Shown piece by piece: positions 7,624 to 14,800 of a stretch of DNA of 31,929 bases. Each line of letters starts with the position of its first letter. Positions within the stretch are counted from its first letter, which is position 1. Under the pieces are notes generated by a model. That model was not told where the DNA came from. It made no database searches and saw nothing but the letters and a program-made list of their open reading frames with translations. Both the position numbers and the translations under genes were made by a program. Source of the stretch: CAZILN01 sp964540005 (lineage in GTDB: Bacteria > Bacteroidota > Bacteroidia > Bacteroidales > SM23-62); the NCBI GenBank assembly GCA_964540005.1, contig CAZILN010000062.1, positions 1 through 31,929 on the forward strand, read 5' to 3'.

Positions 7624-8004
7624 ATGAAAAACCTGGAGATGGAAGGAACTAAAACAACTGCTGAAGTACTTCTGAATGCAAAGACAGGTGAACTGAAATT
7701 CAGCGGGCGATCCATCCCTGAAGATCCGGGTACCTTTTTTACCAGGATCCTTGAGTGGATGGAAGAGTATTTTCAAAGTGGAGATAAGGGAGCTGCCGCA
7801 GAGTTTAACCTGGAATATGTGAACAGCGGTTCATCGAAGTATTTCCTGGAGATCATCCGGATGGTGAATGACAACCATCTGAAAGGAAAGGAGAGCAAGA
7901 TCATCTGGCTGCATGAAGAGGATGATGAGTCCATTCAGGAACTGGGTGAGTTGTACCAGAGTACAGTGGAACTTCCGTTTGAAATTAAAGATATTATATT
8001 CTAA
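7624..8004 (+). CDS. SiaC-family regulatory phosphoprotein (DUF1987)
   Basis: The protein matches DUF1987/SiaC: a strand-rich start (MKNLEMEGTKTTAEVLLNAKTGELKFSG), the signature GRSIPEDPGTFFTRILEWMEEYF, and EYVNSGSSKYFLEII. In Pseudomonas, SiaC is controlled by the SiaB kinase and SiaA phosphatase and regulates a diguanylate cyclase. The ATG at 7624 gives 126 residues that start where family members start; an ATG at 7603 would overlap the permease by 8 bases and add seven residues. Ser68 sits where SiaC carries its phosphorylated Thr (aligned by eye). No kinase, phosphatase or cyclase partner is nearby, so its partners are unknown. It is probably co-transcribed with the permease. Confidence 0.87.
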   Translation: MKNLEMEGTKTTAEVLLNAKTGELKFSGRSIPEDPGTFFTRILEWMEEYFQSGDKGAAAEFNLEYVNSGSSKYFLEIIRMVNDNHLKGKESKIIWLHEEDDESIQELGELYQSTVELPFEIKDIIF

Positions 8005-8066
8005 GATAGCCGGCGGCATTTTTTCTTTTGCGGAATATTGTTATTATTGTACAGCGAAAGTACCGA

Positions 8067-8513
8067 ATGAAAAAACTAATACTACTTGGCTTCTCACTGA
8101 TGATCACCGGGCATCTGGCTGCGCAGAATGATTTGTTTGAACGTATTACCAGTATTAATCCCGCTGCCCTGGACCAGGAAGTAACCGACAGCCTGTCAGG
8201 GGTAGGAGCGGATGATTCTAATGCTACCTGGATACATTATTATCACAAGGGAAAAAGCAGCCTGAAAATATTTCCCAATCCGGCAGTTGACTGGATCAAC
8301 ATACAGTTTATCGTCGAGCACGGACAGGGCATACAGCTGGACCTTTTTGATATTACCGGCCGCAGGATCAGCAACCTGATCAGTCATTACATCCCCCAGG
8401 GTGAGTTTGTCCATTCAGTGCATATTTCTGACCTGGAGCTGAATCCGGGCATTTATCTCATCCGCCTGCAGGTGTATTCCTCTTATTTCACCAAGAAGAT
8501 TATTATTAATTAA
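8067..8513 (+). CDS. Small secreted protein with T9SS type A sorting domain
   Basis: Starting at the ATG at 8067, the 148-residue protein has a signal peptide (MKKLILLGFSLMITGHLAAQ, cleaved near residue 20), about 50 residues with no recognised domain, then a T9SS sorting tail. The tail begins LKIFPNPAVDWINIQF, continues with LDLFDITGRRI, and ends NPGIYLIRLQVYSSYFTKKIIIN. T9SS tails direct export across the outer membrane and are then cut off. The mature protein would be only some 50 residues, unusually small for a cargo. An upstream in-frame ATG at 8028 would place 13 residues before the signal peptide and is less likely. Gene neighbours are SiaC upstream and a hairpin repeat array just past the stop. 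Confidence 0.83.
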   Translation: MKKLILLGFSLMITGHLAAQNDLFERITSINPAALDQEVTDSLSGVGADDSNATWIHYYHKGKSSLKIFPNPAVDWINIQFIVEHGQGIQLDLFDITGRRISNLISHYIPQGEFVHSVHISDLELNPGIYLIRLQVYSSYFTKKIIIN

Positions 8514-8770
8514 TAGGATATTAAAACGCCGCTACATAGCTTCGTACTGCTAGGTGTCTTATATAATATACTTTAATGGGATATTTAACGCTGCTATATA
8601 GCTTCGCGATATCAGGCAGCTTATAAATATCCCATTAAATCATATAGGGGGGATGGTAGACGCCGCTACATAGCTTCGCAATGTCAGGCGGCTTATTTAA
8701 TATCCTATTAATCATATAGGGGGGATGGTATACGCCGCTACATAGCTTCGCAATGTCAGGCGGCTTATAA
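8510..8770. repeat. Array of four hairpin-forming palindromic repeats
   Basis: Four related palindromic cores lie at 8528-8558, 8590-8620, 8662-8692 and 8734-8764, spaced 62, 72 and 72 bases. Each has an outer stem GCCGC/GCGGC, an inner stem ACAT/ATGT and the loop AGCTTCGCA. In copy 2 both sides change together to GCTGC/GCAGC and ATAT/ATAT, so pairing is kept; copy 1 is degenerate. Copy 2 is also flanked by perfect 16-bp arms (8572-8587 and 8624-8639). The arms at 8510-8524 and 8697-8711 are complementary over 15 bases. CATATAGGGGGGATGGTA occurs at 8641-8658 and again at 8713-8730. The array fills the gap between the T9SS gene and the MazF gene; no coding sequence is seen. Confidence 0.93.
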
Positions 8771-8800
8771 ATATCCTTGAATAATTTTTTTCAATGTGCT

Positions 8801-9148
8801 TTAATCCAGGTCAAGACATATCTTTATATTGTCTTTTGTTTTTTCAATAAGTTCTGAAGGTAATTTCCCAATTCCTTTTATCAGTCTTTTATTATCAATT
8901 GCCCTGATTTGATCAATCATTATATCGCAGTCCTGATGAAGATTTGTCATGCCTTTTTTTAAATGGACTCTCAATATCTCACTGCCTTTTTTAATATTGG
9001 TAGTAATCGGACATATAATGGTTGAGGGATGAGGAATTTTATTTAAAAGATCTGTCTGTAATACCAGTACAGGTCTGGTTTTACCGGATTCGGTGCCTAT
9101 CTGCGGATTCAGGTCAGCTATCCATATCTCAAATTGTTTAATCTTCAT
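8801..9148 (-). CDS. MazF/PemK-family toxin endoribonuclease
   Basis: This 115-residue protein has the PemK/MazF fold signature: an N-terminal FEIWIADLNPQIGTESGKTRPVLVLQ, then ICPITTNI, and VHLKKGMTNLHQDCDIMIDQIRAIDNKRLIKGIGKL. Such toxins cleave mRNA and are held inactive by an antitoxin. The ATG at 9146-9148 is preferred over a TTG two codons upstream because GAGGAG stands 7 bases before it. It overlaps the antitoxin gene by 11 bases, the usual toxin-antitoxin arrangement. Two sampled 60-base lines of this pair have 27% and 32% G+C, well below a sampled line of gapA (about 45%), suggesting horizontal acquisition. Specificity cannot be read from sequence. Confidence 0.93.
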   Translation of the reverse strand: MKIKQFEIWIADLNPQIGTESGKTRPVLVLQTDLLNKIPHPSTIICPITTNIKKGSEILRVHLKKGMTNLHQDCDIMIDQIRAIDNKRLIKGIGKLPSELIEKTKDNIKICLDLD

Positions 9149-9368
9149 AATCAATCTCCTCGAAATCTTTAAGGATATTCATAGAATCTTCTTTTACCAA
9201 ACCGGATTCCTTTTCCAGGATTTTTTGCAGAATTTTTCTTCGATATAGTTTATTGTAATAATCGATTGCTTCATTGATATAGCGATTACGGGGTTTCTTG
9301 ATTTTTGTAAGAATTTTCTCAGTCTCACCATAGATATGATCATCCATTTTAAGTGAAATGTTCTTCAT
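9138..9368 (-). CDS. Ribbon-helix-helix antitoxin (MazE-like partner)
   Basis: The 76-residue protein opens with a ribbon-helix-helix pattern: a strand KNISLKMDDHIYGETEKIL, a turn, then the helix RNRYINEAIDYYNKLYRR. The rest is charged and acidic (GLVKEDSMNILKDFEEIDYED), consistent with the toxin-binding tail of an antitoxin. RHH antitoxins bind palindromic operators as dimers and repress their own operon. The ATG at 9366-9368 is preceded by a good Bacteroidota promoter inside palindromes. Gene order (antitoxin first, 11-base overlap with toxin) is canonical. The exact antitoxin subfamily is not assigned. Confidence 0.88.
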   Translation of the reverse strand: MKNISLKMDDHIYGETEKILTKIKKPRNRYINEAIDYYNKLYRRKILQKILEKESGLVKEDSMNILKDFEEIDYED

Positions 9369-9382
9369 AGCATTTGATTTTG

Positions 9383-9425
9383 TATATCACAAAGATATAT
9401 ATTATTAAGATATACTTCAAGTATA
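9383..9425 (-). promoter_or_regulatory. Toxin-antitoxin promoter with overlapping palindromic operators
   Basis: On the minus strand a TATCTTTG -7 box (9390-9397) lies 20 bases after a CTTG (9418-9421, three of four matches to TTTG). The -7 box overlaps the inverted repeat TATATC-5-GATATA (9383-9399). The -33 box lies inside TATACTT-C-AAGTATA (9411-9425). Both are good candidates for operators of the ribbon-helix-helix antitoxin, because binding there would block RNA polymerase. The transcription start would be about 15 bases before the ATG. Confidence 0.75.
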
Positions 9426-9497
9426 TGCCTGATCTTTTCATTCAAGAGTACATGCATATTAATTCCGCAGGCTGATTGTTCAGGATGCAAGCAAAAA

Positions 9498-9529
9498 AAA
9501 GCCGTCCCGGATCGGTCCGGGACGGCTTT
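9498..9529 (-). terminator. Intrinsic terminator of gapA (probably bidirectional)
   Basis: A perfect 14-bp stem (9498-9511 with 9516-9529) encloses a 4-base TCGG loop. On the minus strand it ends in a run of eight T (complement of A at 9493-9500), about 20 bases after the gapA stop. On the plus strand it is followed by AGATTTTTC, so it could also stop plus-strand transcripts. It separates gapA from the downstream toxin-antitoxin pair. Confidence 0.95.
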
Positions 9530-9551
9530 AGATTTTTCTATTTATGGTGCA

Positions 9552-10556
9552 TTAAAATAACTTCTCAGCCAGGTCTACTACCCTGCATGAATATCCCCAT
9601 TCATTATCGTACCATGACAGAACCTTGACAGTTTTGCCAATAACCATGGTGCTGAGTGAATCGAATATGGAGGAATGCGTATTGTGGATAACGTCTACCG
9701 AGACTATTGGGTCCTCTGTATACTCAAGTATGCCTTTCATGGGTCCCTCAGCTGCTTTTTTCATGGCGGCATTGATCTCTTCCCTGGTGGCTTCAGTTTT
9801 GAGAATGGCAACCAGGTCAATCAGTGAACCGGTAGGGGTCGGGACCCTGATGGCCAGTCCGTCCATTTTACCGTTCAGTTCGGGTATTACCTTACCTACT
9901 GCTTTTGCAGCTCCTGTGGTTGTAGGTATCTGGGAAACGGCAGCAGACCTGGCTCTCCTCAGGTCTGAATGCGGACCGTCAAGAACCATCTGGTCGTTGG
10001 TATAGGAGTGTATGGTTGTCATGAAACCGGATTCAATGCCAAATGTATCATTCAACACCTTGACTACAGGGGCCAGGCAGTTGGTTGTACAGCTGGCGTT
10101 TGATACGCACTGGTCTTCAGGCCTGAGCATGTCATCATTAACACCAAGGACGATCATATTGTCTATCTGGTCTTTTGCAGGTACGGTAAGGATCACTTTC
10201 CTGGCACCGTTTTTCAGGTGGTCTCCGTAACCTCCTTTGGGACTCTCTTTTGCCCTGAATACCCCGGTTGATTCGATGACTACATCGGGTGTGCCGCCTG
10301 CCCAGGGTATGTTAGCCGGACTTCTTTCTGCCGATACGACAGTTTTGTGCCCGTTTACAATTATCCCTTCTTCATCATAGGTCACTCCGGGATAGAATCC
10401 CTGGGTAGAATCATATTTTAGAAGATGTGCCAGAGTCTTTGTGTCTGTAAGGTCATTAATACCAACAACTTCCATATCAGGTCTTTCAAGAGCAAGTTTG
10501 AATACATTTCGCCCTATCCTTCCGAAGCCGTTAATTCCAACTTTTATATTTGCCAT
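9552..10556 (-). CDS. gapA: Glyceraldehyde-3-phosphate dehydrogenase, type I
   Basis: GAPDH oxidises and phosphorylates glyceraldehyde-3-phosphate to 1,3-bisphosphoglycerate with NAD+. The 334-residue length is standard. The Rossmann motif NGFGRIGRN is at 9-17, and Asp35 in VGINDLTD favours NAD+. The catalytic Cys156 lies in SNASCTTNC with His183 in TTIHSYTND, and the S-loop DLRRARSAAVSQIPTTTGAAKAV follows. The C-terminus SWYDNEWGYSCRVVDL is typical. It has its own strong promoter (10598-10629) and terminator, so it is a monocistronic unit. Confidence 0.98.
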   Translation of the reverse strand: MANIKVGINGFGRIGRNVFKLALERPDMEVVGINDLTDTKTLAHLLKYDSTQGFYPGVTYDEEGIIVNGHKTVVSAERSPANIPWAGGTPDVVIESTGVFRAKESPKGGYGDHLKNGARKVILTVPAKDQIDNMIVLGVNDDMLRPEDQCVSNASCTTNCLAPVVKVLNDTFGIESGFMTTIHSYTNDQMVLDGPHSDLRRARSAAVSQIPTTTGAAKAVGKVIPELNGKMDGLAIRVPTPTGSLIDLVAILKTEATREEINAAMKKAAEGPMKGILEYTEDPIVSVDVIHNTHSSIFDSLSTMVIGKTVKVLSWYDNEWGYSCRVVDLAEKLF

Positions 10557-10597
10557 TTTAGATTGATTAAAGTTAAACTCGTTTGATTTTGGAAATG

Positions 10598-10629
10598 CAA
10601 AAGTATAGATTAATAATCAAATCATCAAA
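10598..10629 (-). promoter_or_regulatory. gapA promoter, Bacteroidota type
   Basis: On the minus strand TTTG (10626-10629) is followed by 20 bases and then TACTTTTG (10598-10605), matching the Bacteroidota consensus TTTG-N19-21-TAnnTTTG at every defined position. The predicted start is about 35 bases before the gapA ATG. Confidence 0.82.
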
Positions 10630-10650
10630 CAAAAAAACTTATAATGGGGA

Positions 10651-11424
10651 TCAGTATGTCAGATCGTCTTCATCGATAATTCCACGGGCATCAAACACCT
10701 TTCCGAAACGGTACGAAACGAACATGCCCACAAAGATAAAATCGTTTTTCTCGGTGGCCATTATAGGGATCTTTTTCGGATATATATCTGCAACCACTCC
10801 TGCCTCCAGGGCATGAAGGCTGATATTACTCTTGCTGTATTCAAACATGAATCCGAATTTTGCATAGGCTCCGGGCACAATGGATATCTCATCCAGCCCT
10901 TTAAAGAAGGATGCTTTGCCATAAATGTACCCGTGTATGGAATTATCGAATTTCACAGTTTCCAGCAGGAGTTCATTACCACTGATCTGGTAGACCACTT
11001 CATAGTAAATCGGTTTAAGGATGCCTATAGAGGGACCAAAAGAATGGAAGCGCCGCACGGATATCCCGCCCCTGTCAACCTTGCGGAACAACTCCACCTG
11101 CTTTCCGTATCCTGCCCTGATATTGAAGAAATTGTTTGTTTTGCCGAATATGTAGCTCCTGTTGGCAGAATATATATCCGAGCTTACCTTGATTTCCTTC
11201 TGGTGCTTGATGTTGTTTATAGTTCCTTCGAAGATGGTTTTATGCCTGGCATTGATCCTTTTGGCATACCTCCCGTTAATTCCTATTCCGTTTGTATTGA
11301 GATGGAATGCGACAGATTTTTCGTTCCTGTAGAATATTGGTGACTGCCCGGCTATTTCACCCTGTGAAAATGCCGGGGTGCTTATTATAAATAAAAGTAC
11401 CGTTATTGCTAAGCCATTCTTCAT
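10651..11424 (-). CDS. Predicted outer-membrane beta-barrel protein, function unknown
   Basis: The 257-residue protein starts with a signal peptide ending at STPAFSQ (about residue 21). The rest has the alternating hydrophobic/aromatic strands of a small beta barrel, for example FFNIRAGYGKQVELF, IYYEVVYQIS, AKFGFMFEYSKS and DFIFVGMFVSYRFGKVF. The strand ending in YRFG before a short acidic tail (IIDEDDLTY) suggests the last barrel strand, although the terminal residue is not the usual Phe. The family was not identified. It follows the small lipoprotein gene by 159 bases on the same strand; co-transcription is possible, though a hairpin lies between them. Confidence 0.7.
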   Translation of the reverse strand: MKNGLAITVLLFIISTPAFSQGEIAGQSPIFYRNEKSVAFHLNTNGIGINGRYAKRINARHKTIFEGTINNIKHQKEIKVSSDIYSANRSYIFGKTNNFFNIRAGYGKQVELFRKVDRGGISVRRFHSFGPSIGILKPIYYEVVYQISGNELLLETVKFDNSIHGYIYGKASFFKGLDEISIVPGAYAKFGFMFEYSKSNISLHALEAGVVADIYPKKIPIMATEKNDFIFVGMFVSYRFGKVFDARGIIDEDDLTY

Positions 11425-11461
11425 TTTAAACTACAACTGCTGTCAGGGTATCAAATAAATA

Positions 11462-11494
11462 ACGGGGCAATACATTTTAGCGTATATGCCCCGT
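11462..11494 (-). terminator. Hairpin, possible terminator or leader structure
   Basis: ACGGGGCA (11462-11469) pairs with TGCCCCGT (11487-11494), and ATAC/GTAT can extend it with a one-base bulge. On the minus strand it is followed by TATTTATTTGAT, a weak U-rich tail, so it might end the small lipoprotein transcript. A second TTGCCCCG at 11568-11575 could pair with 11463-11470 instead, so two exclusive structures are possible. Confidence 0.45.
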
Positions 11495-11583
11495 CCATTT
11501 TGTATGTTAGTTCCAGGCTTACAAGTCTTCTGATAAATACCCGCAAGGTTTTAACGATGCGTATGACTTGCCCCGGATAATAA

Positions 11584-11712
11584 TCAACTTGTGCTCTCAG
11601 GCTGCTCCGTATCAGCATCAGCGTATGCCGGACAAAGCTTATGGCTGCATGATCCTAACGCGAGTCCGACAAGCAGGATAAAAGCCACAACTATTAATCT
11701 TAATTTCTTCAT
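11584..11712 (-). CDS. Small lipoprotein, 42 residues
   Basis: The minus strand reads ATG (11710-11712) to TGA (11584-11586) and gives 42 residues. They start MKKLRLIVVAFILLVGLALG, followed by the lipobox-like L-G-S-C, so Cys22 would be lipidated. The mature end is SHKLCPAYADADTEQPESTS. Similar tiny lipoproteins with a C-P-A-Y motif after the lipobox are common in Bacteroidota, and their function is unknown. A second ATG just upstream (11713-11715) would add one residue. It is too short for standard ORF cut-offs. The signal sequence, basic N-terminus and lack of conflict with neighbours support a real gene. Confidence 0.75.
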   Translation of the reverse strand: MKKLRLIVVAFILLVGLALGSCSHKLCPAYADADTEQPESTS

Positions 11713-11835
11713 CATGCGGAAATTAATATTCAATGAGCGATAAATTTACAACTTTTTTTTAATTAGCCACTGTTATTAAGATGTTAAATTAACGATTTCT
11801 GCGGTAAAATGTTGCTTTCGTCCGCTAAAAATCCC

Positions 11836-14800
11836 TTATCTCCCGGTGGTCCAGGGCGCTCCCATCTCATTCAGTTTTTCTTCTAATACCTTCACCCGGG
11901 ATCTGGATTCTTCGATCTTTTCCAGCACTGCAGGTAATTCTTCCATGATGATCTGCAGGTTATCTTTCTGGCTTTGAGTAACATCGGAAGTGGATGCATA
12001 GGATGCATATACCACAGCTCCTAACCTGCTGTTCAGTGACACCGGTCCGGGTGGAGTTTCTTCCCTGCTTGCCCCGGCACTGTACCCGTTAAAAATAAAA
12101 AGTACCTCATTAAGCTCCTGTACGATCTTATCTGCCTGATCCATTAAGTCCCTTGGTGCTCCCGGCATATGGAGGAGGGTTTGTTTGATCTGATGTGCCT
12201 TCTTCAGCTGGAATTCAGCAGAATTTTCAGCAGATGTCATGCTTATTGTCAGCCTGGATACCTCCTGGTTGAATGCCACTACCGCTGCACGGTCTTTAGC
12301 CGGCAGGCTTGTAATATTCAGGGCTTCTGCTTTAAATTCAACCGGATCGATCAGCTTGCTCAGCTTTCCGTTTTCACTCAGGTGCAGGCCAATTTTATAT
12401 GTCCCCGGCATGGCAAAGTATCCTCCCCCCCTGCGGGCGAAGGGGTTGAACTCTGTTATATTTTCGCTCGATTGCCTGGGTGAGTCATAGCTCAGATCCC
12501 AGGCGAACCTCTTGATCCCTTTAGAAGGTTTCTGAATTATCCTCCTGATCTCATTGTCGTCCTGGTCGTATATGGTGAATAATAAATAGGCCGGTTCCTG
12601 GCTCTGTTCGGCTCTTAATTCCTCCACGCCGGGTTGGGGAATGGGCTTTTTATCCTTGAACAAATCCTTTTCTTTTTCCTGTCTTTGTTCTTTGAGCGAT
12701 TTGGGTGCCTCTTTCAGGCAGTAGGTAAACACTGCCCCGAATTCAGGATTATCTGAAGAATACAGCGTTGCTCCCTGTCCGTATTTGCCCCCGGTCCGGA
12801 CAAACATTTTTGCGTCCTTGACAGGAAATATATGTGCGTCTTTTTCAAGTATATCCTTACTGAAATTTCTCAGGGGTGTATAGTCGTCCAGGATGTAGAA
12901 TCCCCGTCCGAAAGTGGCGATGACCAGGTCATTCTCCCGCTGTTGTATCACAATATCCTTGACCGCAACGTCGGGTAATCCGGATGACAGCTCCACCCAC
13001 TCCTTGCCGCCATCAATGGTGAAGTAAGCACCGAATTCAGTTCCGGCAAACATCAGGTCCTTATTGATAAAATCCTGTTCGATGGTAAGAACACTTCCAT
13101 TGTCAGGAAGGTTATTTGCAATGGATGTCCAGGTCTGCCCCTTGTCAGTGCTTTTCAGAATATAAGGTTTAAAATCATCCCTTTTGAGGTTATTGAATGA
13201 AGCATAAACCACATCGGCATCAAACCTGTCAGCATGGATATCACTTACATAGGTATTGGCCGGTATGCCGGGAAATGACTTGATCTGCCTCCATTGCCCT
13301 CCGGCATCCTCCGTGACAGAGATCACTCCGTCATCTGTGCCCACAAACAGGAGGTCTTCCTGAACGGGTGATTCAACCAGTGATACAGCCATGCCGAAAA
13401 GGGAAGTAGACCTGTCTTTTACGACGGCGTCTATGCTCCAGTAATGATCCATTACCGGCCAGGTGTTCCGGTCAATCTTTGCCGTAATATCATCCGAGAT
13501 CACCTTCCAGTTGTTTCCCCTGTCATCGCTTCTGAAAACCTTGTTGGCGGCTGTATAGATCCTTGTGCCTGAATGCGGACTTACAATCAGGGGGGTGTCC
13601 CAGTTCCATTTATAGGTATCCTCATCCTTTCGCGGTACGGGCCTGATCTGCACGCTTTCCCCGCTTTTCCGGTCGTATCGTGCCATGTTACCGTACTGGG
13701 ATTCGCAATAGATAATATCCGGGTTACCGGGATCGACAGCCACCCAGAACCCGTCACCGCCTTTAATAGCCTTCCAGTCTTCATTGGTAACTCCTGCCTC
13801 GCAGGTATTCATCGAGGGTCCGCCCAGGGTATTGTTATCCTGTGTACCCCCGTATACATTGTAGAAAGGATAGTCATTATCCACCATGACCCTGTAAAAC
13901 TGGGTTACCGGCAGGTTTGATTTGAAATGATAGTTGCTTCCTCCGTCGTATGTTTCGTAAATACCCCCGTCACCACCTATCATGAAATGTTCGGTATCGT
14001 CGGGATCTATCCACAGGGCATGATCATCGACATGCCTGCCGCTGAGTCCAAGTGTTGTCCATGTCCTACCACCATCCCGGGTAACTGCGGACACGGTTTC
14101 GACCGAATAGACCACATCCTCATCAACCGGGTCGCAGTAAATTTCGTTATAATACTGCCCGCTGCTGTGATGGTCGCTCATCTTGCTCCAGGATTCGCCC
14201 CTGTCGGTTGAGCGGTAAAAACCACCCTCATCTTCCCTTGCCTCTATTATCAGGTATACATAATCCGGGTTTACAGGTGACACATCCAGTCCCATACCTC
14301 CTTTTTCACCATCGGGAAGTCCCTTTGTGATTTTCCTCCAGGTCTCACCCCCGTCGGTTGATTTATAGAAGGCGGATTCGGGTCCGCCACCAATTTTTGT
14401 ATATACATGCCTTCTTCTCTGCTCGGAGGTGGCATACATGATATCCGGCCGGGCCGGGTCAATGACCACATTATTTACGCCGGTATGTTCACTTATGTCG
14501 AGCACCTTGTTCCAGGTCTTTCCCCCGTCTTTTGTCTTGTACAATCCCCGTTCACCGCCCGGTCCCCATACGGAACCTTCGGCAGCCACGAATACTATAT
14601 CCGGGTTCCTGGGATCTATTACTATCCCTCCAATCTGTCTTGATTCCTTTAAGCCCATGTTTTTAAATGACTTGCCGCCATCCATGGATTTCCATACCCC
14701 GTTACCGTAACCCAGGGCACGCTGGTGGTTGTTCTCACCGGTGCCTACCCAGACAACATTATGATTACCGGGATCCATGGTGACCACTCCTGTGGAGTAA

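Noticed and set aside
8510..8770. Type III toxin-antitoxin RNA repeats, or integron attC sites
   Set aside because: The repeats lie downstream of the toxin, not upstream as in type III systems, and the toxin is MazF-like with a protein antitoxin. No attC core sites or integrase are seen.
10813..11343. 176-residue plus-strand ORF opposite the barrel gene
   Set aside because: The minus-strand protein has a signal peptide and barrel pattern; the opposite frame has neither a signal nor any recognised motif.
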